Positions 1-12,002 of a stretch of 64,000 bases of DNA are shown piece by piece. The number at the start of each line of letters is the position of its first letter. Positions within the stretch are counted from its first letter, which is position 1. A program made the position numbers and the translations under genes. Source of the DNA: Temnothorax longispinosus. Its lineage: Eukaryota > Arthropoda > Insecta > Hymenoptera > Formicidae. Under the pieces are notes generated by a model that saw only the letters and a program-made list of their open reading frames with translations, was not told where the DNA came from and did not search any database. Location of the stretch: contig NC_092369.1 of NCBI RefSeq assembly GCF_030848805.1, forward strand, positions 10,887,199 through 10,951,198, in the 5' to 3' direction.

Positions 1-315
1 GACATCCACGCACCACTACGGACGTATCGCCGTATGATATACGGCACGTTAAATACGCCTTGAAATTGGATGCACTTCTTGTTAGAGGCTTCTTGTATCC
101 CTCGCCCAGGCCTCGCTACCACGTGTAACGGATTTAACGAGTAAGCCTTATTGAGCGCGTCTAGAACGGCCGATTCTTTTCTCCGTTCCTCTAACGCCGC
201 TCGGGAAAATTAATTCGCTCGTGGGCAGAATTCAATTTAATTCAATCTACGAGAGAGAAGTCTAATAGAATGCGATGCACCTGTCAAAGATTCTGACACG
301 CGTGATTCCTTCGAC

Positions 316-321
316 GCTCTC

Positions 322-352
<31 letters not shown>

Positions 353-390
353 TCCTCTCCCTCTCTCTCTTCCTCTCTTTTTCTCTCTCT
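316..390. repeat. (CT)n microsatellite, interrupted
   Basis: Nearly pure CT dinucleotide run broken by a few CC and TT steps. Such homopyrimidine tracts recur throughout the window. On the other strand they read GAGAG, which in insects can bind GAGA-type factors; that role is inference. Confidence 0.95.
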
Positions 391-1476
391 GCGCTCATGC
401 GCGAACAATAAAGGATGATAATGCCGTGTACACGAGCGCCGAGTAAAGTTTCATTTTAATTCCCCGGGGATACGACCTATTAATCATAATTCTGAGGTAC
501 CAGCCAATTTGTTAGCGACTCGATTCCCAGAGGGTGCTACATTATTGTGTTAAAATCTGTCATTGTTCCCCGTGCGCATTATTGTTCAGCAACGTTACTT
601 TGAATTGTTATTGAAATTTATAGTAGCCACGATGTTTCTATACTTTCTGTTTTTTTAATTATCAATCTTCTTCCTCCCTTCACACGTGTCCGGCTGTAAT
701 GAGGTCTTACATGCTCTTGCAGTAATGCATTAACAATGTTCCCAATTGAAATTATATTTTGCCTGGCAAATGCGTTGCATTACGTTACACCACCTATCTA
801 ATGTATGATCATATCTATGATGATAAATAATGCTATCATCATTAAGTTGTCAACGCAAAGTCAGTAAAATAATGCTATCGAGCATAGTTTCATTAATCTT
901 TAAATTTAGGTGTACATGGGTATGATGGTTTATCATTAAAAATATAAAGAGAAGCGGAGATTACACTGTCGTGATTACGTATAGCTCTTATATACATGTG
1001 GGCAAACGAAACGTAATAACATGTCCATGTTAATTACATTTCACTGCACAAGCGAGTATTATCTGGAGCTATCTTTTCGAATTGATGAAAATAAGTACGC
1101 GTGGACGTTTTTTTCTTTTTACCAAGAGATGTACTGAAAGAACAACGACGGGTATCCAATTCGCGTGAGGGATCCACGCGTTATGGCTCATCGTATTCGT
1201 TATCCAAACACGGCGATCGCGCGCGCGCTCCCCGGCGCGAAAGAAGATTTAAGAACGAACGTCCCGTTTTATTTCAGGCACGTACCTAACCAGTCCTGGT
1301 TATTGTGCTGCCGCGGAAAGTGCCTTTTTCAAGTGAAACAGACGGATACCTCGGGCCCCTCCCTCTCTCTTCTCTTCATAGTGCGCCCGTCTATTCCGCC
1401 GAGCGAGTGATGAAAGGGAGCAAAACCTGGAAAAAAATAGGCGGTGGTCGGGGTGGAAAAAGGTAAACTATTTTCC

Positions 1477-1480
<4 letters not shown>

Positions 1481-1527
<47 letters not shown>

Positions 1528-1556
1528 CTCTTTTTTCTTTCCTTTCTCTTTTTCTA
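1481..1556. repeat. (CT)20 microsatellite plus pyrimidine tail
   Basis: About twenty uninterrupted CT units (1481-1520), followed by an imperfect CTTT-rich pyrimidine tail to about 1556. It is one of the longest pure CT runs in the window and so a likely length-polymorphic locus. Confidence 0.97.
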
Positions 1557-3985
1557 ATTCCCCCCCGCACACTTATTGTTTTTTCCTTCCCTCCTCATTC
1601 TTTCGGACGAATGGACGGGAATGCTGGACCAACTTGCTCTATCGTACTTTTCGTAATAGTCGTATTCGCGCCTATTCTGTTACCGGCTTTCATGTTTAAT
1701 ACACGCGTACGCGGCGCATATAATTGAACTCACGTATATGTGACAAAGGCTGATGAGTTGGACCGGATGATGGTTTAACGTGTCATCAACAACAGTTGTT
1801 GCATTGTGTTCTTGCAATCACGTGGCAACAATCACGACCGCACACACGCGCCGACAAGAGAGAGCGCGTTAAAGGGGCACTGCGAGGTATAGGAGAGAGC
1901 AATTTGAGTGCCCGTGTGTATCATCCGCAGTTCTGCGGTCCTTTCTTTGACCGGATCGATTTCATTTTCTCGATACATGCGGATTTATACCGAGCTAATT
2001 AAAATTATCCCGCGGATTATGATGCAGGCCGCAGATTTATTGTAGCGTAGGAGCTTTCGTCGTGCGTGTTAAACATGCCGACACGTGTTTGCCGATAAAA
2101 CATGTAGTCTTCACCAGGAAATTGGCGACTTGTCACCGCATTTGTTTGGCGTTTCCGAATTAGCGCGACATACGAGCAAAATCGTTTGGCTGACACTTTT
2201 GTAAAATTCTTTTTTTGCGGGAGACAATGGAAATTAATGGAAATATAATTGAAAATTTACTTGTTACATTTTGATTGTATTCCCACTATGGTCTTACTAT
2301 GTATCAATCAATGATGCTAACAATTATCATAAGAATTTTAATGTATCGTTAAAGTTTATGCAGTGATATTATCCTTATTCAAATCGGTTTCTTTAATTTC
2401 CCGACTTTATACTGGAATCTGTAATAATTAATATTTTTGAACGTATATTCTGATAGAATTTATAAAATTTATTATTTGATGAAATCTTTCATTTTTGCTC
2501 ACGACCACTATCTGTGCGTACCTAGTCATTTTGCGTTTTTTAATTGCGGATATGATAATTGTAAGAAATAAGTGTGTATTTCATTACAGTATCTTACAGC
2601 ACTCTAACTTCTACAACGTTGCTATTTTTATTTTCGGAGATCTAAATGTTTCCTCCGCTCAAATTTTTCATCAGTCTCGCGTGATGTACATATGTCCGCT
2701 TGCATTCTTTCCGGTCGAACGACTTCAAACAGTCACCATCGTTCAAACGTGATGAAGCTGGAAGTCATCCTCTCTCCCAAAATTTTCCAAAATATGACGT
2801 ATTTTTACATGTTCTTCTTTTCTCGCTTGACTTCCTGTTCTAGCTTTCGTTTTATTTTTGACATTGGCATAAAATGCTGATCATACTTGTTAGATACATC
2901 GCGTCGGTTGCAATTGTGCGCGTTATCCGAGATATCGTTTTATTTCGGTGTAACAGGACTCTTGCTAACGTAAATTGGACCGACGGAAATGAGCATGGGA
3001 GTGGTCTTTCACTACGTTCCATCTCTCTCTCTTTCTCTTTCTCTCTAAGCCAGATTAGGCAACCATAAGAAAAGCATCGCTCGAGAGCTTTGTTCGAGCT
3101 TGCTCTAGTACGTTGTGATGAGCAATGGAGTAACCAATAGCGGGTCTCTCACCATCCCGAGGGAGCTTTGAGAACGATCGGTACTTGCATCCCACTCCGT
3201 TCATGAATCCTATCCTCCATCTCTCACCGCTTCCTGGTTTACGTTGTTCCATTTCATTCCGACCACGAGCGACGTCCACTGACTACCTATTCCCCCGTTA
3301 TCCTTCCTGAAGAGGTACCCCTCCCCCTCATTACCCCGCCGCGTCTGACGCATCTCTCCGGTATAATTTCCATGACGACTCAAAGTGATCCTTGTTACGA
3401 GCACTCGACCAGGCGTGGCACGACCGCCACGTTGAATTCTTCACGCGTTCAATATCAGAAATCATTAAACTAAAACGTATCGTCTGCACTCGCGTATATA
3501 CGGGCCGTTACGATCGAAGCATACCTGAAGCTGAATTATTCCGAAATGACGAAATGTTTTATCCACGTACTCCGTGTCGGTATGGCGTTTCGCAGTTTAT
3601 TCCTGTTCAATGGCTATTCGCGATCCGTTATGTAGCTTCTCTTTCACGACGCAGCCTATTTTCAGCTGGCAGGTGGTCCAGAATAATTGAGAATTAATTT
3701 TTGATCTCATTTGGTTACGGGTACAGCTTTAGAGGGCTACAATTCTCGTTGACGTGGATTAGCTAAATTAGTTAAGCTACACTTAACCAAGGAAAACATA
3801 GCCAGAACGAAAAAAGGACAGAGAATTTTCATATCAATAAGGAATCAGTTGATAACGATTACGCATTTATTCTAATTTGTGATATTCTGTTTTGTTATCT
3901 GCAGAAATAATACAATAAAATTTGCAAGTTTATATACGAGAAAAGTATATACTCTTAATTTTACACGCGTATAAGCCAGATTTAT

Positions 3986-4102
3986 ACTAAGCAAGCGAGC
4001 TCGAACAAACACAAATGAATAACTTGTTTCAACGAGTGCTACCAGTCCATTCACACTCGTGCAAATTGTTCATTTGTGTTTGCTCGCGCTCGCTTGCTTA
4101 GT
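3986..4102. mobile_element. Fold-back element with 34-bp inverted arms (MITE-like)
   Basis: The arms 3986-4019 and 4069-4102 are reverse complements with only two mismatches. The outer end reads ACTAAGCAAGCGAG and the inner part ACAAACACAAATGAA. Pairing resumes inward after a small bulge (left to 4038, right from 4054), leaving a loop of about 15 nt. Weaker similarity continues about 10 bp beyond the arms, so the true element may be slightly longer. No clear target-site duplication is visible and it encodes nothing. A MITE or other fold-back element is the best reading. Confidence 0.75.
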
Positions 4103-7100
4103 TCGGATCCAGTTTTACGCGCCGACGAATGAATAAGAATATGCTTGGTTTTTTTTACTGATTGGATCGCTCCGTTTGTCTTTCTTTATTATTAAATATG
4201 GGCAAAATGTATTGGCTTACATAGTATTTTTTTTGCATTCATCTTGATTTTTTTTAAATATCTAGCTTTTTTCATGAAGGGAAAAATATGCAAATCGTGG
4301 AAATATGTAACTTTAGTTTTTTCAGTGATTTCTACGGATTTACAATTCCAGTTTTTAAATACATTTATGATTCAATATCTGCTAAAATTTACAATGTCTT
4401 AAATTTGAAATACTTGAACCTGTTCAATATTATAATGGAACTTTTGAAATTTACATACTGTAAATTTCTTGTGGAACAAAGTTATGAGTTATTACGAAAT
4501 ATTCAAGATGACGCTTTGTATAAAGTAAAGTAAACTATTTATTATGCTTTTTATGACAATTGAATTATATATATCTATGTATGATATTTTTCTATCGCGC
4601 TTTTTGCGCAACATGAAATTAACATTGAGGTTCAATGATTATTGCAATTTTATTCATGAACACGCAATTATTCTGTATAAGCTGTTTGAGTATCTTTTAC
4701 GTTAGCTTGGTTTTTTTTTCTTTTTTTCGTCGGGACTGAACTGCAGCCGTCGTTGTTCCACATCGTGTCAACATTGTAATGAAACTACCGACGATCGATT
4801 AACGACCGCGGCGATTCGCCGCGCAGTGGCTTCTATCGCAATTTCGGCGAGTATGTACGTCCATTGCGTTCAGAACGACGACTGCGTAAAGGCATTGTTT
4901 TTAGGCCGAAAGCAATAAACGATATTTGGGTCCAATAGGCGGTGACGGACGGGAGGATTCTGGCCCCCGAGGGTTGAAGGCAACCGTGGCCAGCTATCGA
5001 TCCGTGAAAATCGATAGTCACGGCCATTTATTCATCCAGTCGCTCGTCGAATATATTGTTTCCGCAATTTTGTTCGACATTCTATGCAGTTTTCCGTCGA
5101 CCTGAAATACGCAGCATTTACATCAACGCCGCTATAAATTTCGAGAGCGCGGGTTTTTCGCAAACATGCAGAAACGATGGGACATTAAAATTTGTTATTC
5201 GATTAAGGTTGGTTGGTCGGGTTTCATTATTAACCTTTCGTGTTGCTGATGAGATTTACAAATGTGCCATATAGTGTCTAACAACATTTTTTTGAAAATT
5301 ATACTGGTTTTTGAAATGGCAGTTTTGAAGCGTAATGATAATTATTGAATTAACTGTCAAAACTTTTTGCAACATCTTGGTCGTAAAGAGCTAAAATATT
5401 CCGCTTTTTGATATTAGCCTTCTCTCTCCTCTCTCTCCTCTCTCTAGTACTAATACCAAATTTAATGATATACAATGCTGAATACTTAGCACTAACAAAA
5501 AAATAAAATAATTCATTGTAATAGATGGCAGATAATAGTATCGTAAACACTTTTTAATTTTTCACGCAATTTTGTTACATCGTAAAGGCACGCGTGCGAT
5601 AGGTTTCGTATAATAAGTTAATCCATATATACTTGCGCAGTTAAGGCAAATTATATAGCGTCACGCGATTAGGATAATGGACGCATTCAATAATATAGCT
5701 TATGTTCCATTAGATCGCGGAAAGTTCGAGGAATTCGTAAAATATTCTTGAACAGAACCAAACTTATGGCTATTGTAAAACTCCTTCCATGTTTGATAAT
5801 ATAGTCCTTATTACCTCGACAGCGCGCAAATATTATCGTTACGAGGCTCTTGTTTATCACTAACCACACATACACGTATGTGATATCTTTAATGCACTAT
5901 AAAGAAAAAGTAAGACGACATGTGTGCCATTTTCCGATCGATAGTAATTTGATACAATTATGTGTTGTCCGTAACTGTATAACTTTTAAACGTGAATACT
6001 TTTCGTGGCGAACTTACGTCCTGCGAATAATTAAACAGCTTTTTGAAAGCTGTTATACTTTCCTTCTTTATTTTTTTATTACAGAAGATATAGGTACAAT
6101 GTATAGACGTTAATATTTGTATATAACGTTTTATAATATTTAAAGTTATTTATTCTTATTTCTCCAATATTACATTTTTATGAACGTATTTATAGTAAAT
6201 GTTAAAGAATATATAATTACGTAATTATTTTTATTCATACAAACATTAATAGAATGATATTTTTCATTAATAGGTAAGTATCTGTCTAAAAGATATTTCG
6301 TAATTTTATATGATATATGGTGATGGTTTTCAAGGATAAAAATTGTCGTTTTCGATACATTTAAAAGATTTGAAAGGCTATTCGGCAATAGGCAATTTCG
6401 ACCAATAAATGCGAATGAAAGAAGGGCGTGTTTTTATTGCTGATAGAATACAGTTTCTTTTCCTCTCGTTTCAATATCTTGCTCATAAATTGTGCCAGAA
6501 CCCCTAGCATCGTATAAAACCAGTTGCGGATTATTGAGTGTCTCGTTTCTGTCATCTTGCTAATGCAATTTAATTATTTTTTGCAATTAAAAGAAACGTG
6601 GCGGTAAATTATGTTAGCGACCTATTTGCGTATAAAATATATATTATATATTATATATTATATCTTAATTGCCTTATAAATTGCCTTATAAATATTTCTT
6701 GTTTAGTTAATTAGATAATTGGGTAGATAATTGGAAGTTTACTTAATCATTCGGCAAAGGGGTGGAATAATGTACGAGATGGTACCAAATTAATTTCTCG
6801 GTAATTAACTAATTTTAATTAAATTAAATTAACTAATATTTGATTCTAAAATTATGAAGAATTGTGTGAATATCGATCAAACAATCGTTATATTAAAACA
6901 ACTCGTTTCAAGATCGAGCATATTTTTTTGTGAATGTGAAGGTTGATATGAATATAAAGATATAGATGGACATTTTTCAAATTTTCTTAAATCTTCTTGA
7001 AAACATTTTCATGAAGATTGCAAATATATATGTCTCGGCGACATTTGTTAAAGTATATAATTACATTGATGTAAAGTATATAATTACAACATATGAGAGA

Positions 7101-7103
7101 TTA
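4103..7103. other. AT-rich non-coding region
   Basis: No supported gene. It contains short hairpins (10-bp arms around 4447-4469; 9-bp arms at 6034-6054), a pyrimidine run at 5419-5446, ATATT-type low-complexity sequence at 6636-6664, a short direct repeat of TTGCCTTATAAA near 6667-6691, and TTAATTAAA-type low complexity around 6790-6840. A possible acceptor-donor juxtaposition lies at 6273/6274. Confidence 0.65.
6252..6281 (+). promoter_or_regulatory. Weak candidate recursive splice site
   Basis: A T-rich stretch ending in ATTAATAG is followed immediately by GTAAGTAT, a full-consensus 5' splice site, so an acceptor-like AG abuts a donor at 6273/6274. The pyrimidine tract is short and broken by adenines, so this is clearly weaker than the site at 51230/51231. 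In AT-rich sequence a chance match is quite possible. Confidence 0.2.
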
Positions 7104-7356
7104 CAGTAGACCCTATATAACACAGGTTCATATAACACGATGGAAAATTTTTTTGTTTTAAAGTGAGATAAAAAATATTTTACTGTTACATCTTTATGCT
7201 TTATTTTACATTTTTTATCATAAACCCTAAAACTTTTGTAAATATGTGTTTTCATATGCATACATAATTCGTGTATTCTATGTGACTCGTATAACACGGA
7301 TTCATATAACATGGAATCGTGTGTATCTCTTGTGTTATACGAAGGTATACCACCTG
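7104..7356. mobile_element. TA-flanked mariner-type MITE, composite structure
   Basis: The element starts CAGTAGACCCTATATAACAC and ends, read on the other strand, CAGGTGGTATACCTTCGTAT. The two ends form an imperfect terminal inverted repeat of about 25 bp meeting at TATAACAC. TA dinucleotides flank both ends (7102-7103 and 7357-7358), the target duplication of Tc1/mariner/pogo elements. Unusually, the left end is repeated in the same orientation inside the element: the module around 7115-7144 recurs at about 7281-7316. This suggests nested insertion or internal duplication. It has no coding capacity beyond fortuitous short frames, so it is non-autonomous. Confidence 0.75.
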
Positions 7357-7499
7357 TATATAATGATATATTAATATCATACAGTTGATATTAATTTATA
7401 TAGCAAGCAGGATAATTAAAATCTAACTTCGAAAGCTAAAATTATTATATTATTGTGATTAAGATAAATTTATAAGAGATATCTAAATATAATCACTTC

Positions 7500-7945
7500 A
7501 AAAAAAATTTCATAGATAAATTAACTTGTTATTAATATAAATGTAAAAACGTAAGTAATAAAGATTTATAGATATCAGATTTATTTACATGTACGATTTA
7601 AATCTTATTAAATTTGATGAATTATCCGAAAGATATGTTATAACGTAGACGCGGCAATTGAATCGTCTTCGATTAGAACATTCTATTCTAACTAACAGTA
7701 ATTTGCGGACGTGCGATATTGTGTTCAACGAAATGCCAATATTGCTGAATATATGCGTATCTACCATGTGCATTGCGGTTTCCTCGTACTATCCGTACAT
7801 CTTCATTAAGTTGCATTGTGGCTTGATGTCTACCGCAATTGGGATTCATCGTTCGGCAAAGTTTGATATTATTAATTAATTCAATATCAAACGACGTGCC
7901 GAGAATGTATTGTTCAGCCGCTGCGAACAGTAAAAACAAATTCAC
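7500..7945 (-). pseudogene. Relic of a mariner/IS630-type transposase (N-terminal half)
   Basis: Two overlapping minus-strand frames join into a decayed transposase N-terminus. The upstream frame (7945 down to about 7770) starts with an alanine-rich AAAEQY segment, like the first helix of these proteins, and later has a GR pair and an acidic ED. A frameshift near 7770 moves to the second frame. It carries THIFSNIGISLNTISHVRK, which matches the second helix-turn-helix pattern (sTR-IS--lGIS--TV-rvL), then RRRFN and a segment like the family's ...Ls-nd...Ri-Fc..M. After a stop at about 7585 a weak match to the first catalytic block continues (YLR...INN, where the family has FLR...TDE), so the first catalytic aspartate appears lost. 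The rest of the catalytic domain is not recognisable. Frameshift plus stops make this a fossil. Family resemblance is judged by eye, not by search. Confidence 0.6.
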
Positions 7946-8499
7946 AGCACGTTATATAGACTTTACTGCATCGGTAAAAAGTAACACAATCTCCATGAAA
8001 TTTCACGGATTGTAGAAAAGAGTGTAGTAGTTTTACTGTTGCATTTTATATCATATAATGCGTATGAGCTGCTTTTGTCTATCATTATCTTTAGCAAATA
8101 GTGTTAATAAGTTTTTAAAGTTTATTATTATTTGAAGAACTTGCGTCAATCGTATTAGCTTATAATTCATAATTTTGATAATTTGATAAAAATCCTCATA
8201 TTTTGTTAATACATTAAGAAGTAATTCTAAAAATTAATTAATAAAAAGAAGGAAAAGAAGGAAGAAGGTTAAATTTCAATAATGATTTATGCTTTACCCG
8301 TGTATAATATTTGCTTTACATAGCTCACTGTATTATTGTTCTAGATCCATCGTGCAAAAATATATTTTAACAACCAATCAATGTCCAATACTTAGAAAAT
8401 ATAAAATTTATAATATATTTTACAATTTTAAGAGAAATCACATTATTACGCGTTGAAAGACGTGCTCTGTGATTATTCTCCATATATGTTGATTTATGA
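7946..8499. other. AT-rich non-coding region
   Basis: No gene, repeat or RNA is supported here. The sequence is AT-rich with a short AAGAAGGA purine run near 8245-8268. Confidence 0.6.
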
Positions 8500-8850
8500 T
8501 TTCGTTATTTTCGCGTCATCGATCGTTCCTCGTAAAACGAAACGAATTTTGCGTATGAATTTCCGCTCGTATAGGTAAGGGTGACGGAAAGCCGAACGTC
8601 CTAACGACGTGGGACTCCAGCGGATCCTTCTTCCTATCATGGGGTGATAGGAAGAAGGATCCGCTAGAGTGAATAACGAAGTGGAAACTCCTCGACATCC
8701 GTCATCTGGGGGAAAATTTGTATTCCGTCCGAACGTCCTCGGATCACCCTTCTGTAGCCTTATCGTCGCTCGGTCCATCAACTTGACTCCCGGTTCGTCG
8801 GCGCGAGGATCGCCCATCAATTTCGGAGGCAAACCCTTTTCCATCCCTTA
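8500..8850. repeat. GC-rich patch with a perfect 21-bp palindrome, possible inserted repeat
   Basis: This patch stands out from its AT-rich surroundings by its GC and CpG content. At its centre 8619-8639 and 8645-8665 are exact reverse complements (AGCGGATCCTTCTTCCTATC...) around a 5-nt loop, and pairing extends about 7 bp further outward with one mismatch. The motif GAACGTCCT occurs on both sides of the palindrome in direct orientation. Overlapping open frames of 60-116 codons run on both strands, but none resembles a family I recognise. It looks like an inserted repeat or fragment of unknown class. Confidence 0.5.
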
Positions 8851-11800
8851 GAAAGTTTTTCAAGAACCTGCAGAAATAATGCTGCCAACTTTGAACTCGG
8901 AATAAGTTTTCTTGCATTATGAATTGATTATTAATCTGATCATCTCGCTTATTATACATCTCATTCCGTTGTCAGTGATATTTATTTTACCCATGCTGGT
9001 TTTTATAAAATAATAATATTATTGTATTTTTTAAATATACAAAAGATATGACATAGTCCTTTAATTCTCATAAAAGGATTAGGCAATCGATAATAAATTC
9101 GAACAGATTTAGAACTTATCAGAGTAATTTTGAGGAAAAATAGGAAAAATTAAAAATTAAAGTGAAAAGGTTGTAAAATATTAAATAAGAAGCTCTTTCT
9201 GTAGCTCTTTCATGAGATAAGTATAGGACAAAAGATGGTGAAGAGATAGCGAAAGTTAAAATATTAACTTTTCTTTTCTTCAGAAAAAAAATCATCTCAC
9301 GAATTTAACATTTCTTGTATCTCTAATAATTTCAGAAATATGGAAAGTCAAAGAGGACTTAGACAATTATTTTGTTTCATATGGTAGTTTCTACAGCATA
9401 AAAATGTTTTTAACCGCAATGTTAAAAGTTATGCGTTTTGAAATAATTATTTTTTATGTATTTCTAATGTTTTTTATGTTTACTGTTTATTTTCCTGAAC
9501 TAGAATTTTCCTCAGTTTTGCATGTTTTAAGTAATGAGAATGTGGTTATGTATAATATTTTCGCTAAATATTCATATCAAAATTTGTTACTTTTTTACAT
9601 GATACGCTGCAGGAAAAGTTTTGTTTATATATCATCTATTTTTTAACGAAAAAATTAAATTACTTATGAACTAAAATTTTATAAAATATCTTGTTACCGA
9701 TGTAGAGAACATAATTAATATTATAACGAATAATGAACGTACAAAATATTAAATTTATAATTTCTTTAATATTTTAACACAAACAGTTGTTACTTCTCAT
9801 TATAAATAATGATATTTATTCAACCTTTTGATTTTATTTTTCATAAATTATAATATAAATAGCATGGATATTTCGCGGATTCATAAGTCAAGCGGCTTTA
9901 TGCTTCAAAAAGGTTTTCTAAAGAGAGCTTGAGATATATTCTTAAATGTTCTTCATAAGCTCCGCTATCATGCGTTGCCTGAAAAAAAGAACGAGTGACG
10001 CACAGCGGTATACGACAAATCTTAAGATAACGAGCGAGCATTGATCGCTTTCAGCGGCAGTCGTGCACAATCAATTTTTCCCAGCTGTTTCTCTTCAAAA
10101 AGACGGTTTTTTTACTGCCTTTAACGCTGAGAGCACTTAAAGTCGTTTTATAGTTATTTGCCCAGCTGTCTTTATCAGATTAACGTAACTGAATACTGAC
10201 GCCATACAATAATTTTTTATCGCTAAGTGCATATAAATATTTTTTACAAACGTAATAAACAAGAACAAACACAAGCAAATACACTGAAAAGAGCAAAAGC
10301 ACACGTGCAAAGAAAAGTGCACGATAGAGTAAAGACAACTACAAGAAAATCGATATGGAAAGATGGAAAATGGATCGGATTGAAAAGATGCACGTCATTG
10401 ATCTTCCCAACGGATATTGAAGAGAACTTTGCTATATAAAGGACACAGTGAAGAGACAGAGAGCGTGATGAAAGTGAAGAAACGCGAAATATATGTTGGA
10501 GCGTCCAGAAGATATTTGTGACGGTCTCTTGCAACACGAGAAGAACGCACAAGGACCGTGCACGAGTACTTTGCGCTACATATACTACATTCTACAAACC
10601 ATTTAGCAACATGCACAGACCACCGCGTACCATATTATTATAAGTTTCAATCTGTGTTCACTCCTCGCTGTCACTGTAATTATACTTAATGTAGCACAAT
10701 CTGGCAAACGCTTTCCTCGCGATGTTATCCTCTCGCGCGCCTTATTTCCCCTCCCTCTTTACGGCTTATTTGTTCTTCACTGCGTCTTCCACTTTACGCT
10801 CGTCGTCCACTTCTGCATCTGGGTCTCTTATCCGTCTGCGCGCGTTCAATACGGCCGAATGCAGCGGCAGAGCAATCTGCATCTGTGGCTCGTGTCGTGC
10901 GCCTTCATTAGTTTAGAAGGGATACGTAATAATATGCAGCACTGCTGCCGTTACCGTGATGCACTTTCACCAATTTTATAATTTTTTTAAGCTGCTATTC
11001 GTGTCTCTTTTTTTTTAATCGTCTCGATTGTTTTCTTTCGACCACCTGCGACCATTCGAAATTAACGATTTACTCAAACTAGTTTCGCTGTTTTATCTGT
11101 GTGCTTTCGTGCATTAATTCTTGGACATAAATTAAACAGGTCTAGCATTGTTTGCAAAAATACGCGGTTATGAGCAAGATTACATTATTATTATACATGT
11201 AGCGATCGATCATACATATAGTTATGCGCTACATATTGATATCGACGTATTGATTATTTTATAATGATTGACCACGGACATATATGAGCCATAATTTCTG
11301 TATTATATCCAATATGTATAATCGACATGAAACATTATTATTATATTAAATGCTAACGCGAATTGATTAAATTTTATCAGCAGTTGTATGTCATACTTGT
11401 AGGAGCTAAATCCTGGATAGTTAATTACTTTTCTGTAGATGATTATATTTACTTCTCCGCTGCATACAGATGTACGAGAGCTGAAATTAATTGGTCCCAA
11501 GATCACTATTGCAAGAACAGCTTCGCTCTACCTCCAGTTTTATTCTCTTTTAAGGTCTTTTGTTTGTCCTGTCCATCGTGACGTGCAAACATCTATATTT
11601 GCCTGTGCGGACGTTTCACAAAATGTAGCAGGGTGTGATGTACTCTTGGGAAATCATATAGTGTGGCTCCAGTCAGTTTTACCGGCAGAGGCATTTATTC
11701 GATTCGATATAAAAGCTCCGTGATAACCGCGCAAAGTAACAAATATCAAGAAAGCCATCGCTACAATTGCTGAAGCAGCAATCTTTCTCATATATCTAGA

Positions 11801-11872
11801 TTTAAATTATTCGCTCTTAAGAATAAATTTCGAATTAAACAAGTAATTCTTTGTAAATTGATGTCAAACGTA
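8851..11872. other. AT-rich non-coding region
   Basis: No supported gene. Open frames are short and AT-driven. A moderately GC-richer patch lies at 10720-10920. Minor features are imperfect hairpins near 9240-9280. I see no RNA gene or mobile element in this stretch. Confidence 0.6.
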
Positions 11873-12002
11873 CAGTAAGGTGCATGTTAATTCGATGGGT
11901 CATAGAATTCTGACTTATTGGCCGCTGGCTCTTTAATAATCTTTAAAGTAAATTATTAAAAAGTCAGAATTCTATGACCCATCGAATTAATGTACCTTAC
12001 TG
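11873..12002. mobile_element. 130-bp TA-flanked MITE with near-perfect arms
   Basis: Arms 11873-11916 and 11961-12002 are reverse complements. They share CAGTAAGGT, differ by one substitution and a 2-nt indel, then match perfectly over 30 bp including GGGTCATAGAATTCTGACTT. TA flanks both ends (11871-11872 and 12003-12004), as expected for Tc1/mariner insertion. The 44-nt centre is itself partly self-complementary (TAATAATCTTTA against TAAATTATTA), so the whole element can fold into one hairpin. High arm identity suggests recent origin or gene conversion. It has no coding capacity. Confidence 0.9.

Larger units (their letters stand above)
1..3985. other. Non-coding region, mixed composition
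   Basis: No supported gene. Open frames here are at most about 100 codons, lack any recognisable domain and often overlap on both strands. The stretch holds two CT tracts (316-390 and 1481-1556), a short CT run near 3024-3046, and a CpG-rich patch near 1190-1260. Nothing else is supported. Confidence 0.7.
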
